64,000 nucleotides of DNA from Aquibaculum sediminis (lineage in GTDB: Bacteria > Pseudomonadota > Alphaproteobacteria > Kiloniellales > DSM-21159). Shown one piece after another: positions 51,558-60,014 of this stretch (its first letter is position 1; the number at the start of each line of letters is the position of its first letter). Location of the stretch: assembly GCF_040712085.1 (NCBI RefSeq), contig NZ_JBFCVK010000011.1, positions 1-64,000 on the forward strand, written 5' to 3'. The notes beneath the pieces were generated by a model, which was not told the DNA's origin, ran no database searches, and saw only the letters and a program-made list of their open reading frames with translations. Made by a program: the position numbers and the translations under genes.

Positions 51558-52676
51558 GTGAGCCTAAAAGTAGCTGCCGGGGCAGCGCTGTTGCTGCTGG
51601 CATCTTTGAACATCCCGGGCGCTGCGGCGCAGGAGGAGACCGGACCGCAGCCGGTCGCTCAGGCGGTCGATGTTGCAGCGCTGATTGAAACGGTGATCGA
51701 TGTCGAGCGACCACCCACCGTGCAACTGGCAATCTCCGATGAGCTCGGCACCTCGGTCATCAGCCTCGTGCGGCCGGAGCAACCCAACGCCGAGGATGAG
51801 GGCGCGCGGGAACTGCGCTTCGCCTACCGCAGCATCACCAAGTCCTTTGTCGGCACTGTGGTGCTGCAGTTGGTGCAGGAAGGCGTTCTGGATCTCGATG
51901 CGCCGCTGGGCAGCTACCTGGACGGCATTACGGGAGGCGATGAGGTCACTCTGCGTCAGCTCGGGGCGATGCGCTCGGGTCTGCCGGATTATTCCGACAA
52001 CCCTGCGCTGGTCGATGCATTGCTCGCGGCGCCAGAACGTGAGCCCGAGCGAAGCGAGCTGCTGGACCTGGCGTTCGCGCAGGAGACCAGCTTTGAGCCT
52101 GGCAGTGCTTTCCAGTACTCGAACACCAACACGCTGCTGCTGGGGGCGGTCATCGAGCAAGTGACGGGCGAGCCCTGGTCGGCTGTCGTGCGGCAGCGGA
52201 TTCTCGAACCCCTGGGCCTGACGTCAGTGCACTATGGCTTCAGCGAGGAAGAGCCTGTGGCCGGCGCGTTCCAACTGGAAGAGGGCGGCGTGGTGGAGCC
52301 GCTCCCGGCCGTGGCGCCCGGCTGGTTCGGTGCGTCGGGCGCCTTCACCGGCACGCTCAGCGACCTCGTTGCCTGGGGGCAGGCGCTGGGGTCGGGCAGT
52401 CTGCTGGACGATGACATTCAGGCGCAGCGGCTCGCCGCTTTCGGGCCGACCGACGACGACCGGAGCAGCCCGTACTATGACCGCTACGGCTTCGCCATGG
52501 GTGAGATTGGCGGCTGGATCGGCCACACCGGGGCCGGGCTGGGTTATCAGTCCCTGGTGATGTACGACCCCGGGACCGAGCGGGTGGTGGCAATCCTCAT
52601 GAACGGCACCGGTGAGAACCAGAACCTGCCGGCCGACATCTTCCAGGCGCTGCTGCCGAGCCTGAACGCGCAGTGA
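51558..52676 (+). CDS. Serine hydrolase, class C beta-lactamase family (second of two)
   Basis: A 372-residue hydrolase with signal peptide MSLKVAAGAALLLLASLNIP ending GAAAQ. SITK at 92-95, QYSNTNTLLLG (YxN) and GHTGAGLGYQ (HxG) form the active site; the core has LGAMRSGLPDYSDNP. The GTG at 51558 is preferred because AGGAGGA lies 8 bp upstream and a signal peptide follows; a start near 51462 would hide it. It resembles D-alanyl-D-alanine carboxypeptidase-like members. It follows the first hydrolase after 92 bp and may have arisen with it by old duplication. Confidence 0.85.
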   Translation: MSLKVAAGAALLLLASLNIPGAAAQEETGPQPVAQAVDVAALIETVIDVERPPTVQLAISDELGTSVISLVRPEQPNAEDEGARELRFAYRSITKSFVGTVVLQLVQEGVLDLDAPLGSYLDGITGGDEVTLRQLGAMRSGLPDYSDNPALVDALLAAPEREPERSELLDLAFAQETSFEPGSAFQYSNTNTLLLGAVIEQVTGEPWSAVVRQRILEPLGLTSVHYGFSEEEPVAGAFQLEEGGVVEPLPAVAPGWFGASGAFTGTLSDLVAWGQALGSGSLLDDDIQAQRLAAFGPTDDDRSSPYYDRYGFAMGEIGGWIGHTGAGLGYQSLVMYDPGTERVVAILMNGTGENQNLPADIFQALLPSLNAQ

Positions 52677-52681
52677 GCGCG

Positions 52682-52708
52682 GCGGCCCCACTGATCCAGC
52701 GGGGCCGC
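52682..52708. terminator. Stem-loop between convergent genes
   Basis: GCGGCCCC (52682-52689) pairs exactly with GGGGCCGC (52701-52708). It lies between the second serine hydrolase and the convergent ridA gene, and can serve both. The flanking bases give no long T-tract. Confidence 0.6.
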
Positions 52709-52716
52709 GCTTGTCG

Positions 52717-53085
52717 TCAGGCTAGCGGCTTATAGGCGATGGCCTCGATCTCGACCCGGATGTCGATCATCAGTCGGGACTCGGCCGTGGTGCGTGCGGG
52801 GGGATCCTGCGGGAAGAAGGGAGCATAGGCCGCATTGAAGTCGGCGAAATCCTCGGCGTGCTTCAGCCAGACGGTGGTCTTGACCACGTCCGACAGGCTG
52901 CAGCCAGCCAAGGCCAGGGCGGCCTCGATGTTCTTCATCACCTGTTCGGTTTCGGCCTTGATCCCGCCCGGAACGATGGAACCGCTCTGATCCACCGGCA
53001 CCTGGCCGGAGATGAAGACGAAATCGCCGGCCCGCACGGCGGGGGAAAGTGGCACCTTGGCGTTGCCGAAGCATTGCTTGGTCAT
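52717..53085 (-). CDS. RidA family deaminase
   Basis: A 122-residue YjgF/YER057c/UK114 protein. LSPAVRAGDFVFISGQVPVD, EQVMKNIEAALALAGCSLSDVV and PARTTAESRLMIDIRVEIEAIA cover the fold; the Arg in the last segment usually binds the carboxylate of an enamine or imine. Members hydrolyse reactive imines made by PLP enzymes. It is the last gene of the long minus-strand operon, next to a PLP enzyme, which fits a scavenging role. Confidence 0.9.
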   Translation of the reverse strand: MTKQCFGNAKVPLSPAVRAGDFVFISGQVPVDQSGSIVPGGIKAETEQVMKNIEAALALAGCSLSDVVKTTVWLKHAEDFADFNAAYAPFFPQDPPARTTAESRLMIDIRVEIEAIAYKPLA

Positions 53086-53110
53086 GGCGGAACTCCTTGT
53101 CTGTGCTTGA

Positions 53111-54235
53111 TCAGTTGGACCGGCCGCGGGCGTCCACCGGCAGGGCTCCCAGCAGTCTGTCGCCTGCGGTCAGAAAGACGCGGTCGAAGAGGTTGGACAC
53201 GACGCAGGCGTGATTGGGCAGGATGCGCAGCCGTTCGCCGACCTGCGGTGCCGTGGTGCAGTTCGACACATCCAGGTGGCCATGCTCCTCGCTCAGCCCA
53301 TAGAGCCGGGCCTCCGGATAGGCTAGGACCAGGCCGTGGCCATCCAACCCCAGCAGGTCGGAGGTCAGGGACTTGGAGCCGGCGTCGAGGATGGCCCTGT
53401 CCGCCGTCGGTCGGCTGACGACGGTGGCCAGGACAGTCAGCGCGCACTGCTCGATGGTCGCGACACCACCGGCGACCAGGGAGCGGTCATTGTAGATGTA
53501 GGTGCCTGCCCGATACTCCGTGATCGGCGCCAATCCCTCGTCCGACCACATGTCCGGGCTGCCGCCGGAGGTGATGACCGGGACCTGGAGGCCGTGTGCG
53601 AGACAGGCTGCGCGGGCTGCCTCGAGGCGTTCGGCGGATTGGACACGCTGGCCGGCGGCGGGGTAGGTCATGAGGCCGCCGAAGACCAGAGCGTCCCTGT
53701 CAGCAATGGCCGCGGCCAGAGTTGCAATGTCCTCCGGCTCGGCCAGCCCGCAGCGGCCGGCGCCGGTGTCGCATTCCACGAAGACGCCTATGGTTTCGCC
53801 TGCGATGCGCGCTGCTGAGGCGATGCCGTCCACGACCGCGACACTGTCCGCCACGACTGCGAGGCTGCTGCGCCGGGCGACGGTCGCCAGTCGCTCCAGC
53901 TTGGCCGGACCGAGTACGTTGGTGGTGAGGAAGATGTCGGTGATGCCGGCGGCGACCATGACCTCGGCCTCGCCCACCGTCTGCACCGTGATGCCGCGCG
54001 CGCCCAGTTCGATCTGCCGCCCGGCCCAGGCAACGCTGCGATGGGTCTTGATGTGCGGGCGGTTGATCAGCCCGGCCGCGTCGCAGCGTGCCTGCCAGCG
54101 CCGCAGATTGGCGTCCGCCACCTCGGCATCCACCAGAACGGCAGGGGTTTCCAGCGTCTCCAGCGTCCGCTCCAGGGGCTGCAGCGCGGCAGCCAGCGGT
54201 GCGGGAAGGTCGTCATCCTTGCTTCGGATGGTCAT
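53111..54235 (-). CDS. D-threonine aldolase / D-serine dehydratase-like PLP enzyme
   Basis: A 374-residue fold-type III (alanine-racemase-like) PLP enzyme. ETPAVLVDAEVADANLRR and NRPHIKTHRSVAWA with the PLP lysine (Lys63) are the family start. TGAGRCGLAEPEDI and VPVITSGGSPDMW bind phosphate. The C-terminal domain ends HACVVSNLFDRVFL, where His and Cys bind a metal in D-threonine aldolase and D-serine dehydratase. It should cleave or dehydrate a D-beta-hydroxy amino acid. The ATG overlaps the upstream gene's stop by 4 bp. Confidence 0.85.
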   Translation of the reverse strand: MTIRSKDDDLPAPLAAALQPLERTLETLETPAVLVDAEVADANLRRWQARCDAAGLINRPHIKTHRSVAWAGRQIELGARGITVQTVGEAEVMVAAGITDIFLTTNVLGPAKLERLATVARRSSLAVVADSVAVVDGIASAARIAGETIGVFVECDTGAGRCGLAEPEDIATLAAAIADRDALVFGGLMTYPAAGQRVQSAERLEAARAACLAHGLQVPVITSGGSPDMWSDEGLAPITEYRAGTYIYNDRSLVAGGVATIEQCALTVLATVVSRPTADRAILDAGSKSLTSDLLGLDGHGLVLAYPEARLYGLSEEHGHLDVSNCTTAPQVGERLRILPNHACVVSNLFDRVFLTAGDRLLGALPVDARGRSN

Positions 54236-54576
54236 TCGTCGAACCAGCCCTCCTTGAGGTAGTGCATGTACTCGAAGATCATGCCGTGCTTGCGCACGAA
54301 GGTGACCTCCAGGAAATCCCCGACGACGAAGGGCGGGATCAGCACCTCGGCGTCTTCCAGGTAGGGCTCCAGCGCCTCGACCCGGTAGGCCACATGGGGG
54401 TTGTCTCGCACCGCAGCGGGAACGGTGCTGTCCTCCCGGTAGCGCAGGAACTCGATGTGTTCCGGATGCTTGCGCGGGTTGGTGACCCAGACCTTGCTGT
54501 CCTCCACCCAGTTCTCCTCGGGTTGAGGCTCAGTGGTGGTGATTCCCACATGATCGAATTCGTACTTGCGCATCAT
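54232..54576 (-). CDS. Small VOC-like (glyoxalase-fold) protein of unknown function
   Basis: A 114-residue protein: FDHVGITTTEPQPEENWVED at the start and LEVTFVRKHGMIFEYMHYLK near the end. The DHVGI opening and the late Phe-Glu-Tyr strand resemble half of a vicinal-oxygen-chelate fold, with His9 and Glu near 103 as possible metal ligands. The match is weak. It lies in the operon with 4-bp overlaps on both sides, so it probably works on the same substrate, perhaps as an isomerase. Confidence 0.6.
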   Translation of the reverse strand: MMRKYEFDHVGITTTEPQPEENWVEDSKVWVTNPRKHPEHIEFLRYREDSTVPAAVRDNPHVAYRVEALEPYLEDAEVLIPPFVVGDFLEVTFVRKHGMIFEYMHYLKEGWFDE

Positions 54577-55574
54577 CCTATCCTCACCAGTTCACCGCTT
54601 CTCGCTGACTCCTCGGCGGCCAGGGTCGCCTCAAGAGCCGCCGTTGCATCTTCGGCCGTGCCGATGGTGACGGCCTCCCCTTTCAGGGCGCAGGAGGCGA
54701 AGTAGTTGAACTCCTCGCGCAGGGCACCGCCACGCACGCCGTTGAACATCGGCCAGTATGTTGTATCCGGCGAGTGCAGCTTGTTGTCGTCGACGATCGC
54801 CAGGTTCGGGAAGGTGTCCTGAATGTGGATGATGCCCTCGCTGCCGATGATCGACATGCGCTCATCGATGTCGAAGGGTGTTTTCTCCGGCATGCACCAG
54901 ACGGTCTCCAGCGTGGCACTGGCCCCGCCGGCGAAGCGGTACATGGTCTGGCCAATGTCCGGATACTTCAGCCCACGCACATCCACGGTCTGGGCATAGG
55001 CCGAAACGATCCGGTCCCCCGTCATCCAGAGCATAATGTCGGTGTCGTGAATGGCATCGCCGACGATGGGGCCGATCTTCTCCAGGATGGTTGGCGTCCA
55101 GGCGGCCGGGATGTTGCGGCGCGACGACAGGGCGACGATCTTGCCGATGCGTCCCTCATCGATTGCCTGCTTGGCCATGCGAAAGCGCGGGTTGAAGCGC
55201 ACCACATGACCGATGAAGAGGATGCCTTTCGCGTCCTTGGCGGCCGCGGTGATGGTCCGGGCATCGGCCACGGTGGAGGCGATGGGTTTCTCCAGGAAGA
55301 CGTGCTTGCCGGCCTTCAGGGCATCAACGGCGGGTGCCGTGTGCTGATCCCACATGGTGCAGATCGACACCGCATCGATATCGGGATCATCCAGCATCTC
55401 GCGGTAGTCGCGATAGAGCTTGGAGACACCGAACTTCTTGCCCATCTCGGCAAGCCGCTCCGGGGTGCGGGTGCACAGGGCGGCCAGCTCCAGGTTCGGC
55501 ACCCCCGCGATGGTTTCGGCGTGAATCTCCCCGAACCAGCCGAGGCCGATCACCCCCATTCGCAAACTGTCCAT
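54573..55574 (-). CDS. Gfo/Idh/MocA family oxidoreductase (first)
   Basis: A 333-residue NAD(P)-dependent dehydrogenase. MGVIGLGWFGEIHAETIAG is the Rossmann start; GKHVFLEKPIASTVADARTI holds the conserved EKP; GDAIHDTDIMLWMTGDRIVS contains the catalytic Asp-x-x-x-Asp/His region (here HDTD). The C-terminal sheet binds a sugar or polyol in relatives. It is 11 bp after the SDR stop. Substrate probably a cyclic polyol, sugar acid or amino sugar. Confidence 0.9.
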   Translation of the reverse strand: MDSLRMGVIGLGWFGEIHAETIAGVPNLELAALCTRTPERLAEMGKKFGVSKLYRDYREMLDDPDIDAVSICTMWDQHTAPAVDALKAGKHVFLEKPIASTVADARTITAAAKDAKGILFIGHVVRFNPRFRMAKQAIDEGRIGKIVALSSRRNIPAAWTPTILEKIGPIVGDAIHDTDIMLWMTGDRIVSAYAQTVDVRGLKYPDIGQTMYRFAGGASATLETVWCMPEKTPFDIDERMSIIGSEGIIHIQDTFPNLAIVDDNKLHSPDTTYWPMFNGVRGGALREEFNYFASCALKGEAVTIGTAEDATAALEATLAAEESARSGELVRIG

Positions 55575-55585
55575 GGGAACCTCCT

Positions 55586-56365
55586 TCAGAAATCTTCCAG
55601 CGTGAGTTCGCGCGACATGACGATGTTTCCGGCGGTCAGGCCGCAGTCCACCGGCAGCGCAACGCCGGTTACGGCGCTGGCGGCATCGGAGGCGAGGAAG
55701 GCGATCACCCGAGCAACCTCTTCGGGTTCGACGATGCGCCCCAAGGGATACCAGCGCTCCAGGCGCTTCAGGACCTCCGGATCCTTGGCCTTGCGTGCGT
55801 CCCAGATCGGAGTGCGCACGGTTGCCGGTAGCACGCAGTTGGCGCGGATGCCGAAGCGGCCGTACTCCATGGCGATGGCCTTGGTCATGGCGATGATGCC
55901 TGCCTTGGCGGCGCTGTAGGCCGGGTCGCCCAGCGCGTAGAGGCCGTTGATGGAGCCGACGCTGACGATAGACCCTGCCCGCCGCTCCACCATCTGCGGC
56001 AGGACGGCGTGGGCACAGCGGTAGGCCCCGTTGAGATTTGCGTCGATGTCCTCACCCCAGCCGGCCGGATCGGTCTGCCGCAGGGTGTTGTGGCGGGAAA
56101 CGCCGGCGTTGTTGATCAGCAGGTGTATCTCGCCGAACTCGGCAAAGGCCGCCTCCACCGCTGGCGCATCCGACAGCTCGGCAACCGCTGCCCGGCAGGC
56201 GATGCCCTCTTGCGCCAACTCCTCGACCAGGGTTTCCACGCCCGGATTGCGATCCAGTGCTGCTATGGCCGCACCCTCGGCACCGAAGAAGCGGCAGAGC
56301 TGTCGCCCGATCCCGCCGGCCGCGCCGGTGATGGCGACGGTCTTACCTGCGAACTGTCCGCTCAT
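55586..56365 (-). CDS. Short-chain dehydrogenase/reductase
   Basis: A 259-residue classical SDR. TVAITGAAGGIGRQLCRFFG is the TGxxxGIG coenzyme motif, LLINNAGVSRHNTL the NNAG motif, and SVGSINGLYALGDPAYSAAKAG supplies the catalytic Ser, Tyr and Lys (YSAAK). It should oxidise a secondary alcohol or reduce a ketone with NAD(P). The ATG at 56365 overlaps the upstream gene's stop by 4 bp; longer versions of the frame enter that gene and are wrong. Confidence 0.92.
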   Translation of the reverse strand: MSGQFAGKTVAITGAAGGIGRQLCRFFGAEGAAIAALDRNPGVETLVEELAQEGIACRAAVAELSDAPAVEAAFAEFGEIHLLINNAGVSRHNTLRQTDPAGWGEDIDANLNGAYRCAHAVLPQMVERRAGSIVSVGSINGLYALGDPAYSAAKAGIIAMTKAIAMEYGRFGIRANCVLPATVRTPIWDARKAKDPEVLKRLERWYPLGRIVEPEEVARVIAFLASDAASAVTGVALPVDCGLTAGNIVMSRELTLEDF

Positions 56366-57555
56366 TCTGTGCCTCCCAGGGCCGAACCTCCCAGGGCCTT
56401 GCCGATCCAGGCCAGGTTGCGCGGGCGAAGGTGGCCCCAGTTGTAGAAGGCGATCTCCTCCACCCCGCCGGCCTGCAGCGCCTCGACCGCGGCCTGCAGC
56501 GCGGCAGGGGAGTCGAAGTCCGGATGCGCCGGGCGCAGGATGCCGCGCAGCTTGCCTTCGCCTTTGAGGCGGCGCTGGATGTCGAAGAGGTCGGCTTTCA
56601 CCCGCTCCGGTCCGGCTTCGTAGAAGCAGGCCTCGATCAGGCCCGTCGTGCGCGCCAGGGCCTGGAGATCGCTGCCCTCGTACCAGCAGCCGGCGGTGGG
56701 GCGGGCCACCGAGGGAATGACGGCCACCGTCGCGTCCGAACGCACGGCAGCGCGTATGTCCGCCACCAGCGAGGTGACGACGGAGGAACGGAAGTCCAGG
56801 TAGCGGCGCAGGTCCGCGTTCTCGACGAGGTCCGCCCGCCAGAAGGCCTCGGCCATGTCTTCGGGGTAGTCCAGGTCGCTCGCGAGATAGGCCGTAATGT
56901 CGTCTGCGACGCTGGCTTTCAGTCGGCGGGCGTCGATGCCTTTCGCCTCCGCGCCGCTCACGCAGTGGTCGCAGAAGCACAGACCCAACAGGTTATCCAG
57001 CCAGGCGTTCGACTTCATTAGCGCGAACTCGTGATGATAGCCGTGGGCGTAGGGCGTGAAGCCGGGCGATTCCATCGATACGCCGCTGACGGGATAGTTC
57101 TCGGTGACGTCGCGTGCCAGGCCGACAGCGTAGCGTCGCACTTCAGGCGCCGAGGGGCAGAGGTTGTAGAAGTAGGGGTCACCGAAGGCATTGCGGACCA
57201 CGGCCTCGGGATGCGCCATTCCCAGCCGGCTGTTGTGCAGCAGCACCATCCAGGCATTGACCGCCATCTCCCCCTGATCGGTCAGTTCGCGGAAGAGGTC
57301 GCGTTCCGCCACCAGGCTGTTGGCGACCGGCTTGATGGCGCCGTAGAGGGCCGCATCGGTGTTGAAGTAGACGGTGCCGTCCTCGGGGAAGTAGACCTTT
57401 CCCGTCTTGCCGTGGGGGCGCAGGAACTTGCCGGCATGATAGCTGCCGGCGAGGGTCACGGTGTCGAGCCCGAGCCCGCGGAAGGTCCGGGTGGCCTCGG
57501 CCACGCCGGTCTCCGCCAGGTCCCAGGCGTAGCTGTATATCGCCTTGTAGCTCAT
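56362..57555 (-). CDS. Conserved protein of unknown function, possibly TIM-barrel
   Basis: A 397-residue protein I cannot place in a named family. It starts YKAIYSYAWDLAETGVAEAT with GLDTVTLAGSYHAGKFLRPH, has YPVSGVSMESPGFTPYAHGY and LGLCFCDHCVSGAEAKGID with a Cys-x-x-Cys pair. VAVIPSVARPTAGCWYEGSD and GGVEEIAFYNWGHLRPRN appear late. The repeated strand-helix rhythm and late GGVEEI-type strand suggest a (beta/alpha)8 barrel similar to glycoside-hydrolase-like proteins. No signal peptide. It lies between the amidohydrolase and the SDR, overlapping the latter. Confidence 0.65.
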   Translation of the reverse strand: MSYKAIYSYAWDLAETGVAEATRTFRGLGLDTVTLAGSYHAGKFLRPHGKTGKVYFPEDGTVYFNTDAALYGAIKPVANSLVAERDLFRELTDQGEMAVNAWMVLLHNSRLGMAHPEAVVRNAFGDPYFYNLCPSAPEVRRYAVGLARDVTENYPVSGVSMESPGFTPYAHGYHHEFALMKSNAWLDNLLGLCFCDHCVSGAEAKGIDARRLKASVADDITAYLASDLDYPEDMAEAFWRADLVENADLRRYLDFRSSVVTSLVADIRAAVRSDATVAVIPSVARPTAGCWYEGSDLQALARTTGLIEACFYEAGPERVKADLFDIQRRLKGEGKLRGILRPAHPDFDSPAALQAAVEALQAGGVEEIAFYNWGHLRPRNLAWIGKALGGSALGGTE

Positions 57556-57567
57556 GGTTTCCTTCCC

Positions 57568-58770
57568 TCAGTGCCTGGCATTCCGAAGCAGGTGCGGCTC
57601 CTCGAAGGGCCGGCGGCCGAGCTCCATCGGCTTTCCAGCGAGATAGACCGCAAGCGGTTGCAGCAGGTGCGTCCCCTGGCGGGTCTCGCCGGCCACGTCC
57701 CGGAAGGGGAAGTCGCTGGCTTCAAGCTTGAGCACGGTGATGTCCGCCGGCGCGCCCACGCCAAGCTGCCCGAACTCGGGTCGGTTGATCGCCAGTGCTG
57801 GCCGGTTGCTGGACATGCCGATCACATCCGGGAGCGGCAGGCCGCAGTTGAGCAGCTTGCTCATGGTGTGGAGCAGGTCGTAGCCGGGGCCCTCGATGGC
57901 GATGACGTGAACGTCCGAGGAGATCAGGTCGGGAGGGAAGCCCCGTTCAAGTGCCTGTTCCGTCGAGCGATAGCCGAAGGCGCCCATGCCGTGCGCGATG
58001 TCGAAGAGCACGCCGCGCTCGCGCGCCGCCCGCACCTCCGGCAGCAGGTCTCCGTTCGGCGCAAGTGCGGAGTTCGGTTCCGGCCTGAAGCAGTGGGTCA
58101 GGATGTCGCCGGGGCGCAGCATGGATACGACCTCGGCGTAGCTTGGCGGCGCCGTGCCGATGTGGGCCATGAGCGGGAGTTGCACGGCCTCGGCCGCCTC
58201 CAATGCCAGCTCGAGCGCACCCAGGCCCAGGTCTCCGGTGACAGGACCGCCGATGCGCACCTTCACGCCGACGATGCGGTCCCGGTTCTCCTCGATCTTC
58301 GCCACACAGCGGTCGACCGGCAGCATTTCGCGCAGGGTTGCCTCGCCGATGGAGACGCCCTTTTCGAAGCCGAAGATGCCGGGGAAGGAGACGTTCAGGA
58401 AAGCGAAGATGCGGTAGGGCGAATGGGCCATGACGTAGTCGCGAAAGCCGTCATAGTTTCCGGCACCCGCGCTGCCGGCATCGACCAGGGTGGTCGTGGC
58501 CGAACGGCGGGCGATCAGGCCGGGGTCGACGCTCAGCGACGTGGCCTTGTGATAGACATGGGTGTGGATGTCGATCAGTCCCGGAACGACCAGCGCCCCG
58601 GCGACATTCTCGACCTGAGCGCCCTCCGTGGGGAGGGCGGGGGACAAGGCTGCGATGCGTCCGGCCTTGATTCCCACATCCAGTATTTCGTCCAGGCCGT
58701 GGCGTTCATCGAGGATGCGACCACCCTTCAGCACGCGGTCGAATGGCGCCGCGCCTGCCGCTTGGCTCAT
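57568..58770 (-). CDS. Amidohydrolase/deacetylase family metal-dependent hydrolase
   Basis: A 400-residue amidohydrolase-superfamily enzyme. VVPGLIDIHTHVYHKATSLS has the first HxH metal motif. KVRIGGPVTGDLGL contains a Lys at the position usually carbamylated, PLMAHIGTAPPSY and DILTHCFRPE give the further His ligands, and LISSDVHVIA the catalytic Asp. The family includes dihydroorotase-like and N-acetyl-sugar deacetylases. The ATG at 58770 is preferred to one 51 bp upstream. It probably removes an acyl or opens an amide ring on the imported compound. Confidence 0.88.
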   Translation of the reverse strand: MSQAAGAAPFDRVLKGGRILDERHGLDEILDVGIKAGRIAALSPALPTEGAQVENVAGALVVPGLIDIHTHVYHKATSLSVDPGLIARRSATTTLVDAGSAGAGNYDGFRDYVMAHSPYRIFAFLNVSFPGIFGFEKGVSIGEATLREMLPVDRCVAKIEENRDRIVGVKVRIGGPVTGDLGLGALELALEAAEAVQLPLMAHIGTAPPSYAEVVSMLRPGDILTHCFRPEPNSALAPNGDLLPEVRAARERGVLFDIAHGMGAFGYRSTEQALERGFPPDLISSDVHVIAIEGPGYDLLHTMSKLLNCGLPLPDVIGMSSNRPALAINRPEFGQLGVGAPADITVLKLEASDFPFRDVAGETRQGTHLLQPLAVYLAGKPMELGRRPFEEPHLLRNARH

Positions 58771-58849
58771 GGCATTGTCTCCGCTTGGTGTCAGGAAGGG
58801 CAGGGCCGGAAAACCGCGCACCCACCCTCCTGCGCGAGTACGCTGGCGG

Positions 58850-59935
58850 TCACGTCAGGTCGATCGCGCGCTTCTCCTCAATGCTCTGCTCTGCCGCCAA
58901 CACGATCCGCAGGCTGTTGACCGCAGCGTCCATGAACTCGCTCAGATCCAGGTCCTCCTGGATTGCGCGCAGGAACAGCGCCTGTTCGCGATCGCAGAGT
59001 TCCTGGTGGCCGGGCTCGTCGGCCATCTGGAAGACCTCGTCCTGGCGGGCGAAGTTCTTGTCCGCGTCCAACTCGGCGTGATGGTATTGGATGGCATCCG
59101 TCGTGGTGTGGCGGTCGATATCGGCGGAATCCGACACGCCATCCTCCTCGGCCTTGGCCTTGGATGGATCCGGCACGATCGAGACCGCGCCCTTTGGACC
59201 GACCACGTCCTTCACGAAGAAGGCGACCTCACTCATCATCGGGCCCCATCCGGCCTCGTACCAGCCGACCGATCCGTCATCGAAGGTGACGTGCAGGTGG
59301 CCGTAGTTCGGTTGGGCCGCGTCGTCCCAGAGCTTGGCGCCGATGCCATGCACCCGCACCGGCTTTGCGCCGGTGAGCTGGCACATCACATCCACATAGT
59401 GGACGCCGCAGTCGACGATCGGGATCAGGCTGTCGATGAGGTTCTTGTGCCAAGCCCAGGCAGGGCCACTGCTTTGCTGATTGAGGTTGAGGCGCATCAC
59501 CAGCGGCTTGCCCAGGGTCTTGCCCAGTTCGATAAACTTCGTCCAGCTGGGATGAACCCTGAGAATGTAGCCGAGCACGAGCTTGCGGTTCTTCTCCCGG
59601 GCCAGCCGAACCACCGCCTCGGCATCCTCGATGTTCGTGGCCAGCGGCTTCTCCATGAAGACATGGGCGCCGGCATTCATCGCCTTCATGGCGTACTCGG
59701 CGTGGGTGTTGGGCCAGGAATTGATCGATACGGCGTCGGGCTTGAGTTCCGCCAGTGCCTGCTCGAAATCCTCGAAGAGAGGGTAGCCCTGGAGTTCTTC
59801 CGGGATCTGCTTCGACTTGATCGTGCGGCTCATCAGCCCGACGATCTCGAAGCCGGGATTGCGGTGATAGGCGCTGGCGTGGGACGCCCCCATGTTGCCG
59901 AGCCCGACAACCAGGACTCTCACCTTTTCGGCCAT
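58850..59935 (-). CDS. Gfo/Idh/MocA family oxidoreductase (second)
   Basis: A 361-residue NAD(P)-dependent dehydrogenase. VRVLVVGLGNMGASHASAYH is the Rossmann motif, GAHVFMEKPLATNIEDAEAVV has the EKP, and DCGVHYVDVMCQLTGAKP contains the catalytic Asp and His. It has low similarity to the first family member in this operon, so each may act on a different intermediate. It follows the binding-protein gene after a 79-bp gap that contains a stem-loop. Confidence 0.9.
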   Translation of the reverse strand: MAEKVRVLVVGLGNMGASHASAYHRNPGFEIVGLMSRTIKSKQIPEELQGYPLFEDFEQALAELKPDAVSINSWPNTHAEYAMKAMNAGAHVFMEKPLATNIEDAEAVVRLAREKNRKLVLGYILRVHPSWTKFIELGKTLGKPLVMRLNLNQQSSGPAWAWHKNLIDSLIPIVDCGVHYVDVMCQLTGAKPVRVHGIGAKLWDDAAQPNYGHLHVTFDDGSVGWYEAGWGPMMSEVAFFVKDVVGPKGAVSIVPDPSKAKAEEDGVSDSADIDRHTTTDAIQYHHAELDADKNFARQDEVFQMADEPGHQELCDREQALFLRAIQEDLDLSEFMDAAVNSLRIVLAAEQSIEEKRAIDLT

Positions 59936-59967
59936 GCATTCCTCCCTGGAAACTCTTTGGGTTCTGT

Positions 59968-59997
59968 GACGGCGAGCGACCGGGGCCGCCCGCCGTC
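59968..59997 (-). terminator. Stem-loop after the binding-protein gene
   Basis: GACGGCG pairs with CGCCGTC across a GC-rich 16-nt loop that can pair further. It lies between the binding-protein stop and the next operon gene and may trim expression downstream. No T-tract. Confidence 0.45.
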
Positions 59998-60014
59998 CTC
60001 ATTTGTCGCAGTGA

